64,000 nt of DNA from Candidatus Chlorobium masyuteum (GTDB lineage: Bacteria > Bacteroidota > Chlorobiia > Chlorobiales > Chlorobiaceae): positions 124,001 to 188,000 of the forward strand of contig NZ_JAAORA010000001.1 in the NCBI RefSeq assembly GCF_011601315.1, in the 5' to 3' direction. Below, piece by piece: positions 55,881-64,000 of the stretch. Every line of letters begins with the position of its first letter. Position 1 is the stretch's first letter. Made by a program: the position numbers and the translations under genes. Under the pieces are notes generated by a model that did not search any database, was not told where the DNA came from, and saw nothing but the letters and a program-made list of their open reading frames with translations.

Positions 55881-57194
55881 ATGATCATGAAAGCAAGGGG
55901 AACTTTCCGGTATGCACTGCTTGCCGGCATACTTTTTTCCGCCGCACACGGCCTGGCTGCAGAACCTTCAGGGAGTACAACTGCCATAGAGGCGCGCATC
56001 AGCACTCTTGAGCGTGAGCTTGCCGAACTGAAGGCTCTCGTAAAGAGCAGTGCTCCAACGTCAGAAAAACCTGTAACAAGCACTCCCCTTACGGTATCGT
56101 CAGCTTCCGGAGCAAAGGTGCAGCTCTACGGCTTTGCCCGCCTTGACGGCGCATACGATTCAGGAAAAATCAATCCCGGCAACACCGCCATGTGGGTTCG
56201 TCCAGAGAATCTGAACAACAATGACGGGGAGTGGAATATGACCGCGGGTGCAACACGTATCGGCATAAATCTGAGCGGTCCGGATACGAAGAGCATAAAA
56301 CTCTCGGGCAACATCGAAATGGACTTTTTTGGCGGAGGAACGGAAAACAACCAGATTCCCCGACTCCGTCACGGCTATCTGAAGGCATACTGGCCTGCAT
56401 CGGATTTCAGCATTCTTGCCGGCCAGACGTGGGATGTCAACTCATCGCTTATTCCATTTGTGGATGACCCTGCGCTGATGTGGAACGGCGGCAATATCGG
56501 CTCCCGTCATCCACAGTTCCGGCTGACCAAAGGATTTTCTGCCGGCGAAAAAGGTCATGTGGAACTCTCCGCAGCCGCAGCAAGAACGATCGGAGAGACA
56601 AACACTCTTGCCGATACATGGAACACCGATCCGGGGAAGGATGCAGCGATTCCGGCAATCCAGGGCCGCATCGCCTGGTCGGGACCGGTTCTGTTGAGTA
56701 ATCAGCCGGCAACCGTTGCACTCTCGGGCCACTACGCAGAGGAGGAGTGGGACACCGATAAAGCAGGAACGCATCAAACAGTTGACTCATGGTCATGCAG
56801 TGTTGAACTCTCCATGCCGGTGAGCCGGAAACTGACACTGGCCGGTGAATACTTTACCGGCACAAACCTTGACGACTATCTCGGCGGTATCGGTCAGGGC
56901 GTCAACACCGCAACACTGAGGGAGATCCGTTCCAGTGGAGGATGGGGGGCCATAAGGTACACGCCATCTCCATCAATCACCATCAATATGGGTGGAGGTA
57001 TTGACGACCCCAGGGATAGTGACCTTCCCGCAGGGGGCAGAAAAGTGAACGGGACCATTTTCGCCAACATCATCAATAAAATCACACCGGACCTTATTCT
57101 CGGCATTCAGCTTTCAGAGTGGCGGACCGGATATCTGAACTCAGGAACCTCCGATGCCCTGCGTGCACAGAGCTCCCTGACCTACAAATTTTAG
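55881..57194 (+). CDS. Outer-membrane porin, DcaP-like
   Basis: A 437-residue outer-membrane protein. A signal peptide (to about LAAEPSG) is followed by a short coiled coil (IEARISTLERELAELKALVK) and a beta-barrel of alternating polar and hydrophobic strands. The barrel starts KVQLYGFARLDGAYDSG and ends SSLTYKF, with the terminal Phe used by the Bam machinery. The coiled coil plus barrel layout resembles trimeric DcaP porins. Substrate unknown. ATG at 55881 or the in-frame ATG at 55887 both begin the signal peptide. Confidence 0.85.
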   Translation: MIMKARGTFRYALLAGILFSAAHGLAAEPSGSTTAIEARISTLERELAELKALVKSSAPTSEKPVTSTPLTVSSASGAKVQLYGFARLDGAYDSGKINPGNTAMWVRPENLNNNDGEWNMTAGATRIGINLSGPDTKSIKLSGNIEMDFFGGGTENNQIPRLRHGYLKAYWPASDFSILAGQTWDVNSSLIPFVDDPALMWNGGNIGSRHPQFRLTKGFSAGEKGHVELSAAAARTIGETNTLADTWNTDPGKDAAIPAIQGRIAWSGPVLLSNQPATVALSGHYAEEEWDTDKAGTHQTVDSWSCSVELSMPVSRKLTLAGEYFTGTNLDDYLGGIGQGVNTATLREIRSSGGWGAIRYTPSPSITINMGGGIDDPRDSDLPAGGRKVNGTIFANIINKITPDLILGIQLSEWRTGYLNSGTSDALRAQSSLTYKF

Positions 57195-57270
57195 AGAAAG
57201 AGTGTTTGTCGGGGAGGGAGGGACTTCAGCAAAAGCCTCGCTATTACTTGTCGTGATCGATATGAGAACA

Positions 57271-57344
57271 AGGCGGACGGAGCGCTAAAACCGGAATGTA
57301 CACGAAGTACCTGAGGATTTTGAGCACCGCCCAACGCAGTAATC
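57271..57344 (+). repeat. Dispersed imperfect palindromic repeat, copy 2
   Basis: About 74 bases closely matching copy 1 at 35468-35543 in the same orientation. It starts AGGCGGACGGAGCG, has TGTACACGAAGTAC at the centre and ends GAGCACCGCCCAACGCAG. GCTAAAACCGGAATGTAC pairs imperfectly with GTACCTGAGGATTTTGAGC, so it can form a long irregular hairpin. It lies between the converging porin and sppA stops. Confidence 0.8.
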
Positions 57345-57375
57345 ATACCGCGTAACAAAGAAATAGTGAGGCTCT

Positions 57376-59184
57376 TCATTCAATAATAATCTCTGAGGGC
57401 ATCATCGCCATCATATGCACCCTGCCCGAGAGCATCAGCGTCTCATAGAACGCCGCAATTGAGGAGAGATGGCGGACGGGAAGGAACTCCTGCATGAGCT
57501 GTTTTTTAAATGCCGCACTGAACATGCCCGGGAGCCCGGCACTGTTTCCCTGTACGAGCATTTCGATCCAGCTCTTCTGTTCGGGATAAAGAATGATCCG
57601 GGGGGTTTTGCTCATATCCATCTTTGCAAGAAGCCGGGCCGCATGAATGGCATCAAAGAGTCCTCCGGTACGGTCAACCAGACCCGCCTTCAGAGCCCGG
57701 GTTCCGCTCCAGACACGTCCCCCGGCAACGCTGTCAACCTCCGTCAGCGGCATTCTCCTTGAGCGTGCAACTTTGCCTATAAAATCATCATAGATCTCAC
57801 CTGAAGCTGCCACAAATTTCCGGTAGGCCTCTTTATCAAGCGGTTTGAAAGGGCTATTGGCATCAGCCAGGCGTCCCCTGGTCACCACATCACGACCAAG
57901 ACCTGTTTTTGCAACAAGAGCGCTGATCTCGGGCTTGAGCGCATAAACACCGATGGAACCGGTAATGGTAAGCGGTGAAGCGAAAACCGTTTTCCCTGCA
58001 AGAGCTGCCATATAGCCGCCTGAAGCAGCCACACCCGACATGGAGACCACAAGCGGTTTTTTAACGGCAGCAGAGTCAAGCATCTGGAGCATCTCCGCCG
58101 ACGCGAGGGCATCTCCACCGGGGCTGTCGATGCGCAGCACAAGAGCCTTGACCTTTTTGTCATCAAGGGCCGCATCGAGCGAGTGCCTCAGACTCTCCAC
58201 ATCAACGCCCTCTCCCATACCGAGAGCGCTTTCACCCGCAGTGCGAACAATCGGACCGGAAAGCGTTATCAGAGCAATACGCTCATCACCATCCCCCTTC
58301 ATCGGCCAATCAACTGCAGAACGATACTCTCCGCCGGAGACCAGGGCATCGTTCTCTCCGGTCGGCTCTTTGCCTGTTATTTTTCTGTTCATGGCGCGCT
58401 TCAACTCCCAGCTCGAAGCTGCGGAGTCAACCAGTCCGAGTGTTTTTGCCCTGGAATCGGAGATCAGGGCAATCCGGTCAATAATCCCGCTGAGTGAATC
58501 GCGGCTGATTCCTCGCCGCCGGGATGCATAACCAAGGTAATCATCATAGACCTCATCAAGCAGCCCGCCGATCTGTTCAAAATACTCACGGCTCGCCCCG
58601 GTTCTTACAAAAGGTTCGATACCGCTCTTGTACTGCTTCCACTGAGCTGCCTGAAACCTGATGCCGATCTTTCCAAGTGGTGTGGTATAAAAAAGTGTTT
58701 CGGCTTTCAGTCCGTCAAGCAGAAGATAGCCTCCCCGTTCCATTACAATAGTGTCGCATGCCGAAGCAAGCAGATAATCACTATCCTCCGCCGAACTCAA
58801 AAAGGCCGTAACTTTTTTACCCCCTGAACGCACCTTTTCAATCGAGCTGCGCAACTCACAGATTTTTGCCGGCGATGCGTGCAACCCTCCGATTTCAAGC
58901 AGCACCTCACTCACCCGCTCATCAGCCGCCGCCTGGTCAAGGATAAAGAGCAGCTCCTGCAGCGCAAGCGGTGCTCCGGAGGAGAGAAACGGCAGAGAGC
59001 TGCTTTCATCCCGTATCTCGCTGAGATCACCTGAAAGCTGAAGATTCAGCACAAAACGGTCGGGCAGAGAATGTGAAGAGCGCAAAAAGCAAAAAAACAC
59101 CGCCAGTAACACTATGGGTACAAGAGTGAGTACAAGGCAGCTTTTACGCCGGCATCCCCGATTTTGCTCTGGAGAACTATTCAT
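57376..59184 (-). CDS. sppA: Signal peptide peptidase SppA, long (67K) type
   Basis: A 602-residue membrane-bound serine protease that digests cleaved signal peptides. One N-terminal helix (about 18-37) anchors it. Two tandem ClpP-like domains follow; the first holds the lysine region (QWKQYKSGIEPF) and the second the nucleophile in MSGVAASGGYMAA, followed by TGSIGVYALKPE. The length fits the two-domain E. coli type. Its first codons overlap the oppF end by eight bases. Confidence 0.93.
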   Translation of the reverse strand: MNSSPEQNRGCRRKSCLVLTLVPIVLLAVFFCFLRSSHSLPDRFVLNLQLSGDLSEIRDESSSLPFLSSGAPLALQELLFILDQAAADERVSEVLLEIGGLHASPAKICELRSSIEKVRSGGKKVTAFLSSAEDSDYLLASACDTIVMERGGYLLLDGLKAETLFYTTPLGKIGIRFQAAQWKQYKSGIEPFVRTGASREYFEQIGGLLDEVYDDYLGYASRRRGISRDSLSGIIDRIALISDSRAKTLGLVDSAASSWELKRAMNRKITGKEPTGENDALVSGGEYRSAVDWPMKGDGDERIALITLSGPIVRTAGESALGMGEGVDVESLRHSLDAALDDKKVKALVLRIDSPGGDALASAEMLQMLDSAAVKKPLVVSMSGVAASGGYMAALAGKTVFASPLTITGSIGVYALKPEISALVAKTGLGRDVVTRGRLADANSPFKPLDKEAYRKFVAASGEIYDDFIGKVARSRRMPLTEVDSVAGGRVWSGTRALKAGLVDRTGGLFDAIHAARLLAKMDMSKTPRIILYPEQKSWIEMLVQGNSAGLPGMFSAAFKKQLMQEFLPVRHLSSIAAFYETLMLSGRVHMMAMMPSEIIIE

Positions 59185-60160
59185 ATAAGAGGCAACTTAC
59201 CTGATGGCCATCACTGTTATCAATCACCTTGAGTTGAGGCTCCTTCTGCCGGCACTCCGGCATGGCAACGGGACAACGCGGATGAAAACTGCACCCTGAA
59301 GGGATATGCATTGGTCCGGGCAGATCACCCTTCAGAATAATCCGCTCTTTTTTCCCGCCGAGATCCGGAGAGGGAATTGCCGAAAGAAGTGCCCGGGTAT
59401 AGGGATGTTTTGGATTGGCATAGAGCTCGCCGGATCGGGCAATTTCAACTATCTTTCCGAGGTACATGACCGCAACCCTGTCGGAAATATATTCAACAAC
59501 CGACAGATCGTGGGCAATGAAGAGATAGGTCAGCCCCAGCTCCCGCTGAAGATCCTTAAGCAGATTGATGATCTGCGACTGAATTGAAACATCAAGCGCC
59601 GAGACCGGCTCATCACAGATAATGAATTTCGGATTGACCGCAAGCGCCCGCGCAATGCCGAGCCGCTGACGCTGCCCGCCTGAAAACTCATGGGGATAGC
59701 GATTGAAATACTCCCTCTGCAAACCCACAACATCGAGCAGCTCCTCAATTCTCTTTCGGGCACTCTCTTTGCGGGCAATATTATGGACAGCGAGAACTTC
59801 ACCAAGCATCTGCCCGACGGTCAAGCGGGGATTGAGTGATCCGAACGGATCCTGAAAGATCATCTGGATCTCCTTGCGCAGCGTCCGGAACTCACGGTTG
59901 CTGATCGAGGAGATCTCCCGGTCGTCAAACACGATCCTGCCCGATACTGCGGCATGACCGAGGCGGATCAGAGCCCTCCCGAGCGTTGTTTTACCACAAC
60001 CGGACTCTCCGACCAGTCCGAGTGTCTCCCCCTCAAAAACATCAAAAGAGACCCCGTTAACCACCTTGATCGGCAGGGGTTTAGCAAAACCCCCGCTCTG
60101 ACTCTGAAAAAATTGTACCCTCAGATCGCTGACCGAGAGTAACCGCCGTGGAAGCTTCAT
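59177..60160 (-). CDS. Peptide-type ABC transporter ATP-binding protein, OppF/DppF-like
   Basis: A 327-residue ATPase. Walker A is in VGESGCGKTTLGRAL, the ABC signature in FSGGQRQRLGIARA, Walker B in FIICDEPVSALDVS, and the C-terminal oligopeptide-transporter zone has a cysteine-rich GCSFHPRCPVAMPEC. It belongs to the OppF branch. No permease or second ATPase is next to it; oppA and dppB lie 14 kb away. It overlaps sppA. Confidence 0.9.
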   Translation of the reverse strand: MKLPRRLLSVSDLRVQFFQSQSGGFAKPLPIKVVNGVSFDVFEGETLGLVGESGCGKTTLGRALIRLGHAAVSGRIVFDDREISSISNREFRTLRKEIQMIFQDPFGSLNPRLTVGQMLGEVLAVHNIARKESARKRIEELLDVVGLQREYFNRYPHEFSGGQRQRLGIARALAVNPKFIICDEPVSALDVSIQSQIINLLKDLQRELGLTYLFIAHDLSVVEYISDRVAVMYLGKIVEIARSGELYANPKHPYTRALLSAIPSPDLGGKKERIILKGDLPGPMHIPSGCSFHPRCPVAMPECRQKEPQLKVIDNSDGHQVSCLLYE

Positions 60161-60295
60161 CTTTGACTGAACGCTGTTTATCGTATTTTTATTATTATAC
60201 TAAAAGCAATGTGAATCTACCAGTGAGCTCTCTATCTATTAAGTGAAGGGCTCGATCAGAACAATAAAAATCCTTCGTTTCAAGCATCTCTACAC

Positions 60296-61030
60296 TTGCC
60301 ATCAGAACAGCTACATAGCGGAACACTTTACGTTGTTGCAACTCCTCTCGGAAATCTCGAAGATATTACCCTGAGAGCAGTTAAAACACTTCAGCAGTGC
60401 GACGCTATCGCCTGTGAAGATACTCGCCGGGCATCAATTCTGCTTAAAAATCTTGAGATTTCAGGCAAAAAGCTCATCAGTTACCATAACTACAATGAGC
60501 CGAGAGCTATCGGACAGATTATCGCCCTGCTTGAAGAGGGCTCGGATGTCGCACTTACCACCGATGCCGGCACACCCGTGATCAGCGACCCCGGATACGC
60601 CATGCTGCAAGCCCTTCACCAGAGAGGATTCAAGGTCATTCCGATTCCCGGCCCGAGCGCTTTAACCGCCGCTCTGTCGGTATGCCCGCTCCCGGTCAAC
60701 AACTTTTTTTTTGCAGGATTTCTTCCTCATAAAAAAGGGCGTAAAACCCGGCTTGAACAGCTTGCCGGGCTCCATGTTTCGATTGTCCTCTACGAGTCCC
60801 CGTTCAGAATCATGAAACTGCTTGACGAGATTGAAAAGGTCATGGCGGATGCCCGGATTTTTATAGGACGGGAGATGACAAAAATACATGAAGAGTATAT
60901 CACCGGAACTATTGAAGAGATCCGCCTCCACCTGACCGAAGCAAAGAGACGGGGGGAATTTGTCGTTATTGTTCACCCCGCAGACAAAAAATCAAACAAA
61001 TCAGAAGAGCACCATGCAGATCATTACTGA
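60296..61030 (+). CDS. rsmI: 16S rRNA (cytidine-1402)-2'-O-methyltransferase
   Basis: A 244-residue tetrapyrrole-methylase-fold enzyme that ribose-methylates C1402 at the decoding site. [47 protein letters not shown] and [12 protein letters not shown] match the family. The only usable start in range is TTG at 60296, with no clear ribosome site. Its 3' end overlaps panC by 17 bases. Confidence 0.93.
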   Translation: MPSEQLHSGTLYVVATPLGNLEDITLRAVKTLQQCDAIACEDTRRASILLKNLEISGKKLISYHNYNEPRAIGQIIALLEEGSDVALTTDAGTPVISDPGYAMLQALHQRGFKVIPIPGPSALTAALSVCPLPVNNFFFAGFLPHKKGRKTRLEQLAGLHVSIVLYESPFRIMKLLDEIEKVMADARIFIGREMTKIHEEYITGTIEEIRLHLTEAKRRGEFVVIVHPADKKSNKSEEHHADHY

Positions 61031-61865
61031 ACCCGCTCAGATGCAGCTCATAGCCGAAAAGCTTCGCCTCAACCGGCAGCTTGTCGGTGTGGTCATGACC
61101 ATGGGCGCACTGCATGAAGGACATCTGAGTCTGGTGAAACTCGCACAGGAGTGTGCGGGAACAGTCATTCTTACGATTTTTGTCAACCCCCGTCAGTTCG
61201 GACTGAACGAAGACCTGCACCGCTATCCGAGGCCTTTCGAGAAGGATGTCGCTCTCGCCAAAGCTGCCGGAGTCGACTACCTCTTTGCTCCGGAAGCAGA
61301 AACCATCTACCCCGAAAACTTTTCAACAACCGTTCAGTGCGGAGCTCTCGCAGAACGACTTGAAGGTGCGCAGCGGCCCGGCCATTTCAACGGCGTTGCC
61401 ACGGTTGTCACCAAACTCTTCCATATTACCAAACCGCATGTGGCCATTTTTGGTGAAAAAGATGCGCAGCAGCTCGCAATTATACGAACACTGGCAGGCG
61501 ATCTCAATCTTGACATCAAGATTGTCGGAGCCCCCGTCATCAGGGAGGAAAACGGCCTGGCGGTAAGCTCCAGAAACATCTACCTTACAAGTGAGGAACG
61601 CCGTGATGCGGCCGTTCTCCACAGAGGAATCCTTCATGCCGAAAAGCGGGTTGCTGAGGGTGAAACAAAACTGCATACCATTGCCGGAGAGATCATGGAG
61701 ATGATCTCCTCAACCCCCGGCTTTCGTGCGGATTATGTTGAATTTGTTGATGAAGAAGGGTTTGAACCGGCTGAAACCGCCGGGAAGGGAAAGGAGTACC
61801 GGCTGCTGCTTGCCGCATGGGCAGGAAGCGTCCGACTGATCGATAACGGGAGAATCCATGCATAG
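61014..61865 (+). CDS. panC: Pantothenate synthetase
   Basis: A 283-residue ligase that joins pantoate and beta-alanine, the last step to pantothenate (CoA precursor). The HIGH-like motif is [12 protein letters not shown], with [25 protein letters not shown] and [13 protein letters not shown] following. The ATG at 61014 overlaps the end of rsmI by 17 bases, suggesting coupled translation. No panB is adjacent. Confidence 0.95.
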   Translation: MQIITEPAQMQLIAEKLRLNRQLVGVVMTMGALHEGHLSLVKLAQECAGTVILTIFVNPRQFGLNEDLHRYPRPFEKDVALAKAAGVDYLFAPEAETIYPENFSTTVQCGALAERLEGAQRPGHFNGVATVVTKLFHITKPHVAIFGEKDAQQLAIIRTLAGDLNLDIKIVGAPVIREENGLAVSSRNIYLTSEERRDAAVLHRGILHAEKRVAEGETKLHTIAGEIMEMISSTPGFRADYVEFVDEEGFEPAETAGKGKEYRLLLAAWAGSVRLIDNGRIHA

Positions 61866-62071
61866 TGGAGCGCACGCTTCAACGTTACCGGAAACAACTT
61901 TTTTGTGCTATATTTAAAAACGCATTCATTGACAGCCTTCTGATAAAATGCTTAAGCCTGCACTGAGTACGGCCGGGAATGAACAACGAAATACAAGGCC
62001 CCACTATAAATCGTGATAAGCGCCACTACATATCCCGAAAGATTTTTTTTCACTACTATCACACGATCTAC

Positions 62072-64000
62072 ATGATTATCAACAAAGAAATTGATCTCGG
62101 CCTGGGAAAGATACTCTCTATCGAAACCGGTAAAATGGCCAAGCAGGCTGACGGAGCAACCGTTGTCCGCCTTGGCGACACCATGGTGCTTGCAACGGTT
62201 GTTTCAAGCAAAAAAACACCTCCGCCTAATCAGGACTACTTTCCGCTTCAGGTTGAATACCGTGAGAAATATTCTGCTGCCGGCAAATTTCCGGGTGGCT
62301 TTTTCAAACGCGAAACCCGCCCTTCCGAAAAAGAGGTACTCTCTGCGCGCCTTATCGACCGGGCTCTCAGACCCCTCTTTCCGGACGGCTACCTCTACGA
62401 AACACAGATCATTATAACGGTCATCTCCTCCGATCAGATCAATGACGGCGATGTTCTCGGCGGTATTGCCGCATCAGCCGCCATCATGGTCTCCGATATT
62501 CCCTTCTGCAACGCGATGAGTGAGGTACGCGTCGGCAGAATCAACGGCAAGTTCATCATCAACCCGGACGTCAACGAACTGGCCGAGAGCGACCTCGATA
62601 TCTGTATCGGCGGCACGAAAGACACTATATGCATGCTTGAGGGCGAGATGCAGGAGATTTCAGAAGCTGAAATGCTTGACGCCATCAAATTCGGTCACGA
62701 TGCTATCAAGAGACTCTGCACACTCCAGGATGAGATTGCCGCTGCAGTCGGAAAACCGGACCGTCCTTTCGTCCCTGTGCAGGTTCCTGCCGAGCTTACC
62801 GAAGCTGTTCGCTCGACATGCGAAACCCGCCTGAAAGAGCTTGCCTACACGCCGCTCAGAAAGGAAGATCGTGCCGACCAGACCGCACACATCTACCGCG
62901 AAACCATACAGGCCATCGTAGAGAAATTCAAATCCTCAATCAGCAGTGAAGATATAGCGGCCAATCCGGCAAAAGCACTCTGCCTGAACGAGCATATCAT
63001 TGAAGAGGAGATCCACTCGGTTGAAAAGAAGGTGATGCGTCACATGATTCTTGACGACTCCAAACGCCTTGACGGAAGAACCCTTGAAGAGGTCCGCCCG
63101 ATATCGATTGAACTCGGCATCATTCCGAGAGCTCACGGTTCGGCACTCTTCACCAGAGGTGAAACCCAGGCGCTCGTCACCATCACGCTCGGCACCAAAA
63201 AAGATGCACAGTCAGTGGACAACCTGACAAACAGCGCCGACAAGAAGTTCATGCTTCACTACAACTTCCCGCCATTCTCGGTCGGAGAAACCGGAAGAAT
63301 CGGAAGCACCGGGCGCCGCGAAATCGGCCACGGAAACCTTGCCGAACGCGCCATTAAAATGGTTGCCCCCACCGAACAGGAGTTCCCCTATACCATCCGT
63401 ATTGTTTCGGACATTCTTGAATCCAACGGCTCTTCATCAATGGCATCGGTCTGCGGCGGAACGCTTGCCCTGATGGACGGCGGCGTTCCTATCAGAAAAC
63501 CGGTATCCGGCATCGCCATGGGACTGATCAAGGAAGGATCAGCCTATGCTGTTCTCTCCGATATTCTCGGCAACGAAGATCACCTCGGCGACATGGATTT
63601 CAAGGTAACCGGCACCAGGGATGGTATCACGGCCTGCCAGATGGACATCAAAATCGACGGGCTTGACTACCATGTTCTCGAAACTGCGCTTGAGCAGGCA
63701 CGCAAAGGACGGCTGCACATTCTCGACAAAATGGATGCCGCTATTCCTGAGTCACGCGAAGAGCTGGCCCAGTTTGCACCGCGCCTCACCACCATCAAGG
63801 TACCGGTTGAATCGATCGGCATGATTATCGGCAAGGGTGGAGAGACCATCCGCAGCATCACCGAAGAGACCGGAGCACAGATAAACATTGATGATGACGG
63901 AACTGTCACCATTGCATGCACAAGCGTGGAGGGCACCAACGCAGCGCTTGCCACCATCAAAACCCTGCTAGCCAAACCGGAAGTCGGAACCGTATACCTC
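62072..64000 (+). CDS. pnp: Polynucleotide phosphorylase, 5' part
   Basis: The first 643 codons of an enzyme that is usually ~700-750 residues, cut by the window edge with no stop. The first RNase PH domain ([28 protein letters not shown]), the helical linker, the second PH domain ([29 protein letters not shown], then ALMDGGVPI) and the KH domain ([19 protein letters not shown]) are present; the S1 domain should lie outside. It phosphorolyses RNA 3'-5'. The 206-base leader has no assigned element. rpsO, the common upstream neighbour, is absent; panC precedes it. Confidence 0.96.
   Translation, partial: MIINKEIDLGLGKILSIETGKMAKQADGATVVRLGDTMVLATVVSSKKTPPPNQDYFPLQVEYREKYSAAGKFPGGFFKRETRPSEKEVLSARLIDRALRPLFPDGYLYETQIIITVISSDQINDGDVLGGIAASAAIMVSDIPFCNAMSEVRVGRINGKFIINPDVNELAESDLDICIGGTKDTICMLEGEMQEISEAEMLDAIKFGHDAIKRLCTLQDEIAAAVGKPDRPFVPVQVPAELTEAVRSTCETRLKELAYTPLRKEDRADQTAHIYRETIQAIVEKFKSSISSEDIAANPAKALCLNEHIIEEEIHSVEKKVMRHMILDDSKRLDGRTLEEVRPISIELGIIPRAHGSALFTRGETQALVTITLGTKKDAQSVDNLTNSADKKFMLHYNFPPFSVGETGRIGSTGRREIGHGNLAERAIKMVAPTEQEFPYTIRIVSDILESNGSSSMASVCGGTLALMDGGVPIRKPVSGIAMGLIKEGSAYAVLSDILGNEDHLGDMDFKVTGTRDGITACQMDIKIDGLDYHVLETALEQARKGRLHILDKMDAAIPESREELAQFAPRLTTIKVPVESIGMIIGKGGETIRSITEETGAQINIDDDGTVTIACTSVEGTNAALATIKTLLAKPEVGTVYL

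Overview
This window reads as chromosomal DNA of a green sulfur bacterium (Chlorobiaceae; Chlorobium/Pelodictyon type, base composition near 50% GC by eye). The diagnostic genes are pscC (the three-helix, one-haem cytochrome of the P840 reaction centre, 50476-51126), a bacteriochlorophyll synthase of the UbiA family (24238-25230) and a full-length pyruvate:ferredoxin oxidoreductase (36565-40134). PEP carboxylase, a pyrophosphate-type phosphofructokinase and glucan phosphorylase fit a reductive-TCA-cycle autotroph that stores glycogen. No phage, insertion sequence, integron, CRISPR array, rRNA or tRNA gene was seen; this is ordinary core chromosome, densely packed on both strands.

Layout. 1-5.6 kb: exbD (cut by the window edge) and exbB, then dnaG facing glyA-ribBA. 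5.8-10.4 kb: C-terminal half of a split carB, a TPR/glycosyltransferase-9 protein, a small ferritin-like protein. 10.4-17.8 kb: metallophosphoesterase, glgP, pyrD, a DUF4407 membrane protein, ispF, a lone FtsX/MacB-type permease. 17.9-25.6 kb: pfk, ilvE-holB, cutA and an M24 peptidase on the opposite strand, trpD, bchG, rpmB. 25.7-33.5 kb: rnhA, a membrane-anchored unknown, tilS, psd, tatA, recN, an SDR epimerase, dapA. 33.5-36.3 kb: gcvPA-gcvH and a SpoU rRNA methyltransferase, with an imperfect palindromic repeat between them. 36.6-40.1 kb: nifJ. 40.3-49.9 kb: a long minus-strand run (methyltransferase, DUF4905-like, xerC/D; then hpf, hprK, oppA, dppB, ruvB, TPR lipoprotein). 50-64 kb: queF, pscC, ppc, yifB/comM, a porin, a second copy of the palindromic repeat, sppA-oppF, rsmI-panC and the start of pnp (cut by the right edge).

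How the genes fit together. NifJ, PEP carboxylase, the PPi-type PFK and GlgP cover the pyruvate/PEP node and sugar-phosphate/glycogen exchange. GlyA with GcvPA/GcvH covers C1 and glycine metabolism. CarB-C and PyrD belong to pyrimidine synthesis. RibBA, PanC, QueF and IspF are cofactor, modified-base and isoprenoid steps; IspF feeds the isoprenoid tail that BchG attaches to bacteriochlorophyllide. DnaG, HolB, RuvB, RecN, RnhA, Xer and YifB handle DNA.

The only gene-free stretch over 300 bases is 35251-35573, which holds the repeat. Strong intrinsic terminators sit at most convergent junctions. I found no convincing new multi-gene system. The most unusual signals are a DnaG primase that has lost three of its four zinc ligands, two dispersed copies of a roughly 75-bp imperfect palindrome, a terminator-like hairpin between hpf and hprK, and a perfect 14-bp inverted repeat in the pyrD leader.
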